Assembly: GCA_019359215.1 (NCBI GenBank) | Contig: JAHHHS010000027.1 | Location: 1 to 64,000 of the forward strand | Length of the DNA: 64,000 nt | Source: Nostoc indistinguendum CM1-VF10 | Lineage (GTDB): Bacteria; Cyanobacteriota; Cyanobacteriia; Cyanobacteriales; Nostocaceae | Direction: 5' to 3' | Shown here: in pieces, positions 37,516 to 46,159 of the stretch | Position numbering within the stretch: the first letter of the stretch is position 1 | Layout: each line of letters opens with the position of its first letter | Translations under genes and position numbers: made by a program | The notes under the pieces: model-generated | Told to the model about the DNA's origin: nothing | Database searches by the model: none | Seen by the model: the letters and a program-made list of their open reading frames with translations, nothing else

Positions 37516-38082
37516 TTATTCAAATTCAGGTGACCACAGTTCTGATATCGCCATTTCCCAACCTGGTAGCAAGTCCGGTAATGTAAGTGTGTCTCCATTT
37601 TCCAACACCACTGGAGCTTGGTCTAATCGGTAAACCGTTGCTGTTAATTTGTCAGGGTCAATTAGTATGCCAACTACAGACCCAAGTCGCAAAAATAACT
37701 CAATCTTCTCTTCAAGCGGTTTAATTCTGTCGCTTTTAGATTTAATCTCAACCATCAAGTCTGGAACTAACTCTACAAAGTCGCGCTTGGTCTTCTTCAG
37801 CCGATCAGCCCGAACAAATGACACATCAGGCGATCGCACATTTCTTTTTTCCGAGTCGTCCTCTTCTATATTCGGTAGGATAAACCGTGTACCAGAACCA
37901 GTTACACGCCCTAGTTTGCGCGGCATGACCTAGGTATTTAAAAAGGTACTCAACCGAGCGCCAATTTCTTCTGACTCGTAATCTGATGGCGCAGAAACTA
38001 CGATTTTTCCCTCTACCAGTTTCATCTGCCATTCTGGATGCTCAGTGTGTAACTGCTCTAAATCGGTGATGGAGAGGAACAT
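37516..38082 (-). pseudogene. Uma2-family (DUF820) PD-(D/E)XK protein with in-frame TAG
   Basis: From ATG 38082 the frame runs for 188 residues of a Uma2-type protein (LSITDLEQLHTEHPEWQMKL, SPDVSFVRADRLKK, LVPDLMVEIKSKSDRI, with the ExK active-site pattern). A TAG at 37930-37932 splits it: TFLNT, stop, VMPRKLGRVTGSGT. The homologous position is probably Trp (TGG to TAG). The family is expanded in cyanobacteria; its role is unsettled. Confidence 0.82.
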
Positions 38083-38192
38083 AATACACCAAATAACGCT
38101 TTAATCTCTATCATACGTACCTCAACCCCCGAAAGATACAATGTATTGTATTCAAAGGAAAACGGCTCTATAGTTCGCCATTAGTAGCATCA

Positions 38193-38246
38193 ATGAAAAC
38201 AGATGTAATTTTTTATAAACTTATCAATAATACATATATTAATTAG
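38193..38246 (+). pseudogene. 5' remnant of an Rpn-family gene
   Basis: ATG at 38193 starts MKTDVIFYKL, the characteristic beginning of Rpn/DUF2887 nuclease genes of cyanobacteria (compare 63917), then runs into a stop after 17 codons. The likely 3' end of the same kind of gene is the small frame 15 nt downstream, so an internal deletion is likely. Confidence 0.6.
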
Positions 38247-38260
38247 GAGCAATTGAAACC

Positions 38261-38434
38261 ATGTTTGATTTAGATGAATTTACAATTACTCGATTGTACA
38301 AGAACATCTGGGAAAAGAGTAGATTGAAATTAGCCCCAAAACTTAGTGATCGAGGTATGAGTGTTCAAGAAATGGCAGAATTGCTAGAAATAGATATTGA
38401 AGTTATCAGGAAATATCTGCGAGAAAACTTTTAG
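38261..38434 (+). CDS. Small HTH-like protein, probably the C-terminal remnant of an Rpn-family gene
   Basis: 57 residues, with a TAGGAG box 11 nt before the ATG. LAPKLSDRGMSVQEMAELLE and DIEVIRKYLREN resemble the helical C-terminus of Rpn-family proteins. It may be translated in its own right, but its position behind an Rpn-type start (38193) suggests a deletion derivative. Function unknown. Confidence 0.55.
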   Translation: MFDLDEFTITRLYKNIWEKSRLKLAPKLSDRGMSVQEMAELLEIDIEVIRKYLRENF

Positions 38435-38479
38435 CGGTTAAGAGTATCTTTGACAAGTATTGAGCGCATAGTACCGTAG

Positions 38480-38540
38480 GCATTTGGCGACGCCGAATAG
38501 CCCGTCGCAGACATCGCTTACCATCTGGCGTAGCCAATCA
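38480..38540. repeat. Nostoc-type palindromic repeat
   Basis: GC-rich modules GGCGACGCC, TAGCCCGTCGCAGACATCGC and TGGCGTAGCCA in an AT-rich spacer, of the dispersed family seen also near 48045, 48941, 49075 and 51190. Confidence 0.65.
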
Positions 38541-38590
38541 CAGTTTGTTATGCTATATTAAACGTAGTCGTTATGAGTTCGTATATTTTC

Positions 38591-39961
38591 ATGGCTAACA
38601 CAACAACAGAAAACTTAGTAATTATCGGTTCTGGCCCAGCAGGGTACACAGCAGCTATTTATGCTGGACGCGCTAACCTGAAACCCGTTGTATTTGAAGG
38701 TTTCCAAGCCGGGGGATTACCGGGTGGGCAATTAATGACAACGACGGAAGTTGAGAACTTTCCAGGGTTTCCCCAAGGGATTACCGGGCCGGAACTGATG
38801 GATCAGATGAAGGCGCAGGCAGAGCGCTGGGGGGCTGAACTATATACTGAAGATGTTATATCAGTTGACTTGAGTCAGCGTCCATTTACAGTGCGATCGC
38901 AAGAGAGAGAAATAAAAACCAACAGCATCGTCATTGCTACGGGTGCGACAGCAAAGCGTTTGGGTTTACCCAATGAACATGAATTTTGGAGTCGGGGTAT
39001 TTCCGCTTGTGCAATTTGCGATGGTGCAACACCAATTTTTCATGGCGCAGAATTGGCTGTAATTGGTGCTGGTGACTCGGCGGCGGAAGAGTCAATTTAC
39101 CTCACCAAATACGGTTCTAAGGTAAATATGTTAGTACGTACCGATAAAATGCGGGCTTCTAAAGCCATGCAAGACCGCGTTTTGAACAACCCGAAAATCC
39201 AAGTGCATTGGAACACAGAAGCCGTGGATATCTTCGGTAACGGCCACATGGAAGGGGTGAAAGTCCGTAATACCAAGACTGGTGAAGAAAGCAAACTGCA
39301 CGCTAAGGGTTTATTCTACGCCGTTGGTCACAGTCCCAACACCTCTTTATTCAAGGGGCAATTAGAACTGGATGAGGTGGGTTACGTTGTCACTAAGCCC
39401 GGTTCTGTACAAACCAGTGTAGAAGGCGTTTTTGCTGCTGGCGACGTACAAGATCATGAGTTTCGGCAAGCAATCACGGCTGCGGGTACTGGCTGTATGG
39501 CGGCGATGTTGGCAGAACGTTGGTTGTCATCCACTGGCTTGATTCAAGAATTCCATCAACAACCAGAAATAGCAGACAATGAATTAGAACATCAGCCAGC
39601 CAAAAAGACTGAAGCTGAGGAAGAAGCTGGATTTAATTTGGATGCGACGCGCCATGAGGGAGGTTATGCTTTACGGAAATTGTTCCATGAAAGCGATCGC
39701 TTGCTCCTTGTTAAATACGTCTCTCCTGGTTGTGGCCCTTGCCATACCCTGAAGCCGATTTTAAACAAAGTGGTGGATGAATTTGACAGCAAAATTCACT
39801 TTGTGGAAATTGACATCGACAAAGACCGAGATATTGCTGAAAATGCTGGTGTCACAGGAACGCCAACGGTTCAATTGTTCAAAGAGAAGGAACTGGTGAA
39901 GGAAGTCAAAGGTGTGAAGCAAAAGAGCGAATACCGCCAGTTGATTGAAAGTAATCTTTGA
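38591..39961 (+). CDS. NTRC: NADPH thioredoxin reductase fused to thioredoxin
   Basis: 456 residues from ATG 38591 (MANTTTENLVIIGSGPAGY); an ATG at 38573 is also in frame. FAD-binding GSGPAG, redox-active C140-A-I-C143, NADPH-binding GAGDSAAEE, and a C-terminal thioredoxin domain with C381-G-P-C384. NTRC passes electrons from NADPH to 2-Cys peroxiredoxin and other targets in the dark; it is a cyanobacteria/plastid enzyme. Start with 38591 fits the family. Intact. Confidence 0.95.
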   Translation: MANTTTENLVIIGSGPAGYTAAIYAGRANLKPVVFEGFQAGGLPGGQLMTTTEVENFPGFPQGITGPELMDQMKAQAERWGAELYTEDVISVDLSQRPFTVRSQEREIKTNSIVIATGATAKRLGLPNEHEFWSRGISACAICDGATPIFHGAELAVIGAGDSAAEESIYLTKYGSKVNMLVRTDKMRASKAMQDRVLNNPKIQVHWNTEAVDIFGNGHMEGVKVRNTKTGEESKLHAKGLFYAVGHSPNTSLFKGQLELDEVGYVVTKPGSVQTSVEGVFAAGDVQDHEFRQAITAAGTGCMAAMLAERWLSSTGLIQEFHQQPEIADNELEHQPAKKTEAEEEAGFNLDATRHEGGYALRKLFHESDRLLLVKYVSPGCGPCHTLKPILNKVVDEFDSKIHFVEIDIDKDRDIAENAGVTGTPTVQLFKEKELVKEVKGVKQKSEYRQLIESNL

Positions 39962-40034
39962 GATAGTGGGTATTGGGGACTATGGAAGACTCTGCCCAGT
40001 ATCCAATACTCGCTTAAGTGATAGTCAAAATAAG

Positions 40035-40370
40035 TTAGGCAATAGCATATCCTGTGTGTTGCCTAACATTTTGTGGGTGAAATCCTAAGACAATTTTCTC
40101 TTTAGGAATTCCTGCTGCTACTAATTCGTAGGTAACACCATCTTCTGTGTCATCCCGTTGCACCCAAATTTTGCTATCAATAATATCAAGATGAACTAAG
40201 CAACCGTGAATTCGCTTAACACCATCCCAGCCTAGCGTTATTAACAAATAAGTATCATTTTCGCTATCAAAGACTGCTTTACATTCAATAGCTGCGTGGG
40301 AATAAGGAATTTGTGTGTAGGGTACTAATACCTCTTTGATGATACGTCGATAATTATCTAAGGTATCCAT
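40035..40370 (-). CDS. xisI: XisI, fdxN element excision controlling protein
   Basis: 111 residues with the XisI pattern (NYRRIIKEVLVPYTQIPYSH, DTEDGVTYELVAAGIPKEKI, GFHPQNVRQHTGYA). In Anabaena XisI and XisH help the recombinase XisF excise the fdxN element; paralogues are numerous and function unclear. Overlaps the end of xisH by 13 nt. Intact, though its partner here is broken. Confidence 0.92.
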   Translation of the reverse strand: MDTLDNYRRIIKEVLVPYTQIPYSHAAIECKAVFDSENDTYLLITLGWDGVKRIHGCLVHLDIIDSKIWVQRDDTEDGVTYELVAAGIPKEKIVLGFHPQNVRQHTGYAIA

Positions 40371-40774
40371 TGAATAATCCTCTCACTTTCTGGATTAAAA
40401 ACGAGTAATTTGAGATTCTCAGTTTCTATTAAAAGTTTACCAATTGGTTCTTCAAACAAAGCTGTAAATACACTATCGCGCACTGCCAAATATAATGTTC
40501 TTTCTGGTTCGAGGCGATGGATAACAGCACGATACATGATAAATCCCCCAATAGCATCTTTAAGGTCTGCCATTTCTGAGGGACTGACAAAACTTTTAAT
40601 TTCTACAGCTATTTTTTTACTTCCTTGTTCTGCGGCTAAGAGTTGCTTGGCTCCTTAATCTACATACATATCTTTGTGGCCCCACTTTAAATGTAAGGGG
40701 TCATCTGTAATTATCCAGCCTTCTTTAACTAAGGCATTCTTAACAGCGTCATGATAAATATCTCTTGCAGGCAT
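40358..40774 (-). pseudogene. xisH: XisH with in-frame stop codon
   Basis: From ATG 40774 the frame encodes MPARDIYHDAVKNALVKEG, LKWGHKDMYVD, stop (TAA at 40655-40657), GAKQLLAAEQGSKKIAVEIK and on to a normal end. The family has Leu at the stop position (VDLGA), so TTA probably became TAA. The nuclease-like core (VEIKSF) lies after the stop. The remaining 71-residue frame from an internal ATG at 40573 lacks the first part of the fold. Confidence 0.88.
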
Positions 40775-41073
40775 ATCAAAGTATATTAAAATCCAATACG
40801 CTTGGGTTAAGGGCTAATTGTACAAAATTGTGGGTTTTCGAGACGCTATAAATCGCCGTCTCTACAAGTGTTTTGGTCTTATCTGAACTGTATTGTATTA
40901 AAATTTTTCTTTACTTGTAATCATTTACCTTTGTGGTAACACTTGGCTAGTAATTTATCTCCACCAAAAATAAGGCATAATCTCACCTCTAACTCAGTCT
41001 AGCTCTGTATCCACCGCGAAACAGTTAGACTTTTATTCACGATGTTTACGCAATCCCCTATCTGATATGTAAA

Positions 41074-42009
41074 ATGGTCAGCGTATCAAGCTTTGATCCA
41101 GGCGATCGCTTTATGGCCATTACAAAACGGCGACTACCGACATTTTTACAGTTTGGCAAAAGTCTCAATCTTTCCCAAAAACTCATGCTCATCGGGTTAG
41201 CCATTACCCTATTTTTCATCTTCCTGGCATTCTTCGCTCCCGTATTCCAGGCTTGGGGATGGCTGCAAAACCCCAAAGATTTTCTCTCTAATCCAATTCA
41301 CGAGCCACCCTCAGCTAAACATTGGTTTGGTACTAGTCGTTTGGGTTATGATGTGTTCTCCCGCACGCTGTTCGGCGCTCAAGCTGCTTTGCAGGTGGTG
41401 ATTTTGGCAACAGCGCTGAGTATGATTATCGGTGTGCCTTTGGGGATGTTGAGTGGTTATCTCGGCGGTAAATTGGATAAAGTGTTGCTGTTTATTATGG
41501 ATAGCATCTACACTCTACCGGGGCTACTGCTATCTGTGACACTGGCGTTTGTAGTGGGGCGTGGAATATTAAATGCAGCGATCGCTATTAGCATTGCCTA
41601 CATCCCCCAATATTACCGCGTTGTTCGCAACCACACCGTGAGCGTGAAAACTGAAGTGTTCATCGAAGCTGCTCAAGCAATGGGCGCTTCTACTTGGGTT
41701 GTGCTTTCTCGTTATCTATTTTTCAACGTCATTCAAAGCGTACCCGTCCTATTTACACTCAACGCTGCTGATGCAATTTTGGTGTTGGGCGGTTTGGGTT
41801 TTTTGGGGCTAGGACTTCCCGAAGAAGTGCCAGAATGGGGACATGATTTAAAACAAGCCTTAGAAGCTCTACCTACTGGCATTTGGTGGACTACACTTTT
41901 CCCTGGTTTAACCATGACATTCATGGTGGTAGGGTTATCACTACTTGGTGAAGGGTTAAATGAATTTGTCAATCCCCGTTTACGAAGAGAAAATAGAATC
42001 CGAAAGTAG
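41074..42009 (+). CDS. ABC transporter permease, DppC/OppC type
   Basis: 311 residues with about six transmembrane segments and a binding-protein-dependent EAA loop (EAAQAMGASTWVVLSRY). An N-terminal cytoplasmic stretch precedes the first segment. The oligopeptide/dipeptide family; substrate undetermined. No other subunit is next to it. ATG 41074 and ATG 41113 (MAITKRRL) are both possible starts. Intact. Confidence 0.9.
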   Translation: MVSVSSFDPGDRFMAITKRRLPTFLQFGKSLNLSQKLMLIGLAITLFFIFLAFFAPVFQAWGWLQNPKDFLSNPIHEPPSAKHWFGTSRLGYDVFSRTLFGAQAALQVVILATALSMIIGVPLGMLSGYLGGKLDKVLLFIMDSIYTLPGLLLSVTLAFVVGRGILNAAIAISIAYIPQYYRVVRNHTVSVKTEVFIEAAQAMGASTWVVLSRYLFFNVIQSVPVLFTLNAADAILVLGGLGFLGLGLPEEVPEWGHDLKQALEALPTGIWWTTLFPGLTMTFMVVGLSLLGEGLNEFVNPRLRRENRIRK

Positions 42010-42089
42010 TCATTGGTCATTGGTCATTAGTTTTGGACAAAGGACAAAGGACAAATGACAATTGACAAATAAACAATAGAGAGATTTGT

Positions 42090-42296
42090 ATGAAAGATAA
42101 TCTAACGTTAATTGCCGCCGCTACTGGCGGATTTATCCTTTCTGTTGCCCTTGCTGGCATTTTAAGAGGTGCGCCAGTTACAGGTTGGCATGAGCAATCG
42201 AGTTTCCGTACCACGAATTTTGCTAATTTACAGAAATCGGAGTTGAAAGCCGCGCGTCTTCTCCCAAGCAAAGACGCTGCAAGAGATCGGGGATGA
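42090..42296 (+). CDS. Small membrane protein of unknown function
   Basis: 68 residues: MKDNLTLIAAATGGFILSVA and on to LAGILRG forms one hydrophobic N-terminal segment, then a polar tail. The last 15 residues (AARLLPSKDAARDRG) are encoded by a repeat-like GC-rich stretch. It may be a small conserved Nostoc protein or a chance frame; I cannot name a family. Confidence 0.45.
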   Translation: MKDNLTLIAAATGGFILSVALAGILRGAPVTGWHEQSSFRTTNFANLQKSELKAARLLPSKDAARDRG

Positions 42297-42357
42297 AAAC
42301 TACTCGCACCCAATAATAGGGAATAGAGAATAGCTGTTCACCAATTACCAATGCCCA

Positions 42358-42392
42358 ATGACAAATGACAAATGACAAATGACAAATGACAA
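42358..42392. repeat. Heptamer repeat ATGACAA supplying start codons
   Basis: Five ATGs spaced exactly 7 bp apart (42358, 42365, 42372, 42379, 42386) in tandem ATGACAA units. The ROK kinase frame begins at the fourth ATG (42379). Confidence 0.85.
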
Positions 42393-43281
42393 AATTCAAG
42401 TAATTGGCATTGATGTGGGGGGAACAGCAATTAAGCTGGGGCGGTTTACAGCCGATGGTACTTGCCTGCAATCCTTGACTGTGGCGGCTCCCCAACCAAC
42501 AACACCAGAGGCCGTGCTGGCAGTGATCGTAGATGCGATCGCGCAAATTGATCCAAATAATCAAACTGTTGCTATTGGTGTTGGGACTCCTGGCCCATCC
42601 GATGCAGCAGGACGTATTGCCAAAATCGCCATCAACTTACCTGGGTGGCTTGATGTGCCTCTAGCAGATTGGTTAGAAGCCAAAACTGACAAACCTACTG
42701 CGATCGCTAACGATGCCAACTGCGCTCTTTTAGGAGAAGCTTGGCTGGGAGCCGGTCGCCATTTTCAAAATCTGATTCTGCTAACTTTAGGAACTGGAGT
42801 TGGTGGCGCAATTATCCTAAATGGCAAACTATTTGTTGGCCATCAAGGAGCCGCCGGGGAATTGGGTTTAATTTCATTAAACCCAGATGGGCCAATTTGT
42901 AATAGTGGCAATCAAGGCTCTTTAGAACAATATGCCTCTGCTACTGCCATTCGCCGTCGCACTTTCAAAGAACCCATCGAATTGGGTATTCTTGCCCAAC
43001 AAGGAGATTCCGAAGCATTGACTTTTTGGCAAGAGTATGGTGTCAATTTGGGAATTGGCTTGACGAGTTTAATTTATGTACTCACACCGCAAGCGATCGT
43101 AATTGGTGGCGGCATAAGTGGCAGCTTTGAATTTTTCTCCCCAGCAGTGAAGGCAGAAATTGAGAAGCGAGTTCAGCCTTTATCACGAGCGGGTTTACAA
43201 ATATTGCCAGCAGAGTTAGGCAATTTTGCAGGGATAGTAGGTGCAGCAAAGTTGGCATTGCAACACTATTCAAGGTTTTAA
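42379..43281 (+). CDS. ROK-family sugar kinase (glucokinase-like)
   Basis: 300 residues: phosphate-binding IDVGGTAIKLGRF, catalytic ANDANCALLGEAW, TLGTGVGGAII and the ROK region. The zinc-binding CxCGxxGC signature is reduced: GPICNSGNQGSLEQ keeps only one Cys. ROK proteins phosphorylate glucose or other hexoses; the lack of a DNA-binding domain makes it an enzyme. The start lies inside a heptamer repeat. It is 3 nt from the following gene. Intact. Confidence 0.87.
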   Translation: MTNDKIQVIGIDVGGTAIKLGRFTADGTCLQSLTVAAPQPTTPEAVLAVIVDAIAQIDPNNQTVAIGVGTPGPSDAAGRIAKIAINLPGWLDVPLADWLEAKTDKPTAIANDANCALLGEAWLGAGRHFQNLILLTLGTGVGGAIILNGKLFVGHQGAAGELGLISLNPDGPICNSGNQGSLEQYASATAIRRRTFKEPIELGILAQQGDSEALTFWQEYGVNLGIGLTSLIYVLTPQAIVIGGGISGSFEFFSPAVKAEIEKRVQPLSRAGLQILPAELGNFAGIVGAAKLALQHYSRF

Positions 43282-43284
43282 ATT

Positions 43285-43908
43285 ATGGTTCAAACAATCC
43301 CAGCTAGAGACATCAGTCTTTACGAATTAGAAGAAAAATTTGGTTTGCAACTTGCCACAGGCACCAACTTTTTTCCAGAGTGGACAGAAAATTTACCAAC
43401 TCTAACTGATGGTGAAAAGCAAGCGATGGCGCGAGTAAAAAGCAACTATTTAAACTTAAATAAGCACCGTCTAATGTCAGAAGAGGCGGTAAAGATGGTA
43501 GTGCTGTCTCCTTTACTCGATTTAGCTGGATTTTATCAACTTACTTTTGAGATTGAAACCGAGACTTCTGTTGAGATTTGCGCTGAAGATGAGAGCTTTA
43601 TAGTTAAAGGAAACATTGATGTTCTTGTCATCCAAAAACATTTTTTGGTACTTGCCATCGAATCTAAAAGCAGTAAATTTGATGTGATGACAACCCTACC
43701 TCAAGCACTAGCTTGTATGCTTGATCGTCCAAATCCTGTACAACCGACTTTTGGTTTATTAACCAACGGTAGGGAATTTGTTTTTGTCAAATTGATTCAA
43801 CAAGAACATCCTTGGTATGCACGTTCTTATGCGCTATCAATTGAACGTGATTCAGAACTACACCAAGTACTCAGTATATTGAAGCGCCTTGGAGAATTAA
43901 TCGCGTAA
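43285..43908 (+). CDS. Restriction-endonuclease-like protein (type I R subunit N-terminal fold)
   Basis: 207 residues. A PD-(D/E)XK nuclease pattern is visible: KGNIDVLVIQ then VLAIESKSSKFDV (D...E-x-K). Cyanobacteria have many such stand-alone proteins labelled restriction endonuclease subunit R, without methylase or specificity genes, so real restriction is doubtful. Starts 3 nt after the ROK kinase gene. Intact. Confidence 0.75.
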   Translation: MVQTIPARDISLYELEEKFGLQLATGTNFFPEWTENLPTLTDGEKQAMARVKSNYLNLNKHRLMSEEAVKMVVLSPLLDLAGFYQLTFEIETETSVEICAEDESFIVKGNIDVLVIQKHFLVLAIESKSSKFDVMTTLPQALACMLDRPNPVQPTFGLLTNGREFVFVKLIQQEHPWYARSYALSIERDSELHQVLSILKRLGELIA

Positions 43909-43917
43909 TTCGTAATA

Positions 43918-44340
43918 CTAAGACAAAGAATATCTTGTTGCTTTATAAACGTATTTCACAACTTTTTCATAAGATTCAGGATTACTCACAGGGTTGATGA
44001 TGATGGGGATAGTGCCATCTGGCAACCAAAAAGTTATCCTGCCATTCGCTTCATGACAAAAGGAACTGATGCAGTTGAGATTAATTACATATTCATTTTT
44101 TTCGTAAAGGATTTTCACCCAGTGGGCATCATCTAATTCCAACCCAGTCACACATTCTAAATAATCGAGGATTTTTTGATAATCTTCCAAGTTACTGTGC
44201 GGGTTAATCACTATCGGAATGGCACTATCGGGTAACCAAAAAGTAACCCTACCGTTCAGTTCATAACAAAAAGCGTGGACACGTTCAAAGTTCACTACAT
44301 ATTCTTTCCTCTCGTAAAGGATTTTCACCCAGTACGCCAC
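43918..44340 (-). CDS. Small protein with two tandem ~68-residue repeats
   Basis: 140 residues of two homologous halves: each has a (W)VKILYE-x-EYV-N-x3 start, C-x-E-NGR-TFWLPD in the middle and IP-I-INP-SN in the second half. The halves differ enough to be an old duplication. No signal or membrane segment; the family is not recognised. Beta-rich prediction from the pattern. Confidence 0.7.
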   Translation of the reverse strand: MAYWVKILYERKEYVVNFERVHAFCYELNGRVTFWLPDSAIPIVINPHSNLEDYQKILDYLECVTGLELDDAHWVKILYEKNEYVINLNCISSFCHEANGRITFWLPDGTIPIIINPVSNPESYEKVVKYVYKATRYSLS

Positions 44341-44456
44341 AACATCTCCTCAAGTCCGAAATTTACGAATGATGCACCCTGTATGTCCAAATTTGCTGAA
44401 GCCTTAAGTTAATGTTGCCATGCACCAATTAAAAATTAAAAATTAATTTTTAATTG

Positions 44457-46085
44457 TTATGACACCTCCAATGGTGTTGGTGTACCTATCGAAAGAGCGA
44501 TCGCTGCTTGAATAAACCCTTTAAATAAAGGATGAGGGCTACTGGGGCGCGATTGAAATTCTGGATGAAATTGGCAAGCAAGAAAGAATGGGTGCTTGGG
44601 TAATTCCACAATTTCAACTAAGCGTCCATCGGGAGAAGTCCCACTGATCACATAGCCAGACTTTAATAACAAATCGCGGTAAGCGTTGTTAAACTCATAC
44701 CGATGTCGATGTCGTTCATAAATTACATCTTCTTGATAAAGCTTGAAAGCCAATGTATCAGGAAGAACACGGCAAGGATATAGCCCCAAGCGCATTGTAC
44801 CCCCTAAATCGACAACTTCCTGCTGTCCTGGCAATAAATTAATTACCGGATCAGTTGTATGAGCGTCAAATTCAGCACTATTAGCACCTGTTAATCCTCC
44901 TACGTGCCGGGCCCATTCAATCACAGAGCATTGCATTCCCAGGCATAAACCCAAAAAGGGAATTTGGCGATCGCGGGCGTATTTAATCGCGGCAATTTTG
45001 CCATCCACCCCCCGAACACCGAAACCTCCTGGCACAACTATGCCATCAACACCTTTAAGATAAGTTTCGGGCAGTTCAGTTTCCAAATCTTCTGAGTTCA
45101 CCCAACGCAGGCGCAGTTTACCATAAGTAGAGATTGCAGCATGGTTTAGTGCTTCCACTACAGATAGGTAGGCATCACTTAACTGCACATATTTACCAAC
45201 AATGGCAATTTCTAACTCGTGCTTGGGAGTATGTAACCGTTGTACCAAGGTTTGCCACTGCGTCAAATCTGGTTTGCGTTGCTCCATTTGCAGCAAGTTC
45301 AGTACTTGTTCTGCCATTCCTTCCCGTTCTAGATTCAGGGGTACTTCATAGATACTTTTGGCATCTTGGGAAGTGATGACGCATTCTTCGGGCACATCAC
45401 AAAATCCCGATAATTTCTGCTTTAATCCCTTGGGTAATGGGCGATCGCTGCGACAAACTAAAATATCTGGTTGAATACCAATGGATCTCAGTTCTTTAAC
45501 TGAATGCTGTGTTGGCTTAGTTTTCATTTCACCCGCAGAGGCAATCCACGGTACTAGAGTTACGTGCATATACAGCACATTCTGCCGTCCCACCTCTTTG
45601 CGGAACTGGCGAATTGCTTCCAAAAACGGCAGTGATTCAATATCTCCCACCGTACCGCCGATTTCTGTAATTACTACAGATGGGTTTGTACTTTTAGCAA
45701 CTCGTAGAATCCGCTCTTTTATTTCATTAGTAATATGAGGAATAACCTGTACAGTGCCGCCATTGTAGTCTCCGCGCCGCTCTTTATTGATAACTGCCTG
45801 GTAAATCGAGCCAGTAGTTACACAATTCAATCGCGACATCGAAGTATCGGTGAAGCGCTCGTAATGCCCCAAGTCCAAATCTGTTTCCGCACCATCCTGG
45901 GTAACGAATACTTCCCCATGCTGAAAGGGACTCATTGTGCCAGGATCAATATTAATATAAGGGTCGAGTTTAAGAATCGACACTGAATATTCGCGGGACT
46001 TGAGCAAACGCCCTAAACTTGCTGCTACAATGCCCTTACCTATACTGGAAACTACGCCCCCAGTTACAAAAATAAACTTAGTCAT
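44457..46085 (-). CDS. pyrG: CTP synthase
   Basis: 542 residues from ATG 46085 (MTKFIFVTGGVVSSIGKG); an ATG 21 nt upstream gives a non-family extension. Amidoligase domain (GKGIVAASLGRLLK, DPYINIDPGTMSPFQHGEVF) then the class I glutamine amidotransferase with nucleophile in GLCLGMQCSV, and conserved FHPEFQSRP. Makes CTP from UTP using glutamine. Full family length, intact. Confidence 0.97.
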   Translation of the reverse strand: MTKFIFVTGGVVSSIGKGIVAASLGRLLKSREYSVSILKLDPYINIDPGTMSPFQHGEVFVTQDGAETDLDLGHYERFTDTSMSRLNCVTTGSIYQAVINKERRGDYNGGTVQVIPHITNEIKERILRVAKSTNPSVVITEIGGTVGDIESLPFLEAIRQFRKEVGRQNVLYMHVTLVPWIASAGEMKTKPTQHSVKELRSIGIQPDILVCRSDRPLPKGLKQKLSGFCDVPEECVITSQDAKSIYEVPLNLEREGMAEQVLNLLQMEQRKPDLTQWQTLVQRLHTPKHELEIAIVGKYVQLSDAYLSVVEALNHAAISTYGKLRLRWVNSEDLETELPETYLKGVDGIVVPGGFGVRGVDGKIAAIKYARDRQIPFLGLCLGMQCSVIEWARHVGGLTGANSAEFDAHTTDPVINLLPGQQEVVDLGGTMRLGLYPCRVLPDTLAFKLYQEDVIYERHRHRYEFNNAYRDLLLKSGYVISGTSPDGRLVEIVELPKHPFFLACQFHPEFQSRPSSPHPLFKGFIQAAIALSIGTPTPLEVS

Positions 46086-46159
46086 AGTAGTTTGAATTTC
46101 TAACAACTTCTAAAAATACATCCCGTCATTGTGCCACAGTTGTTGTGGTGTAATCTTCT

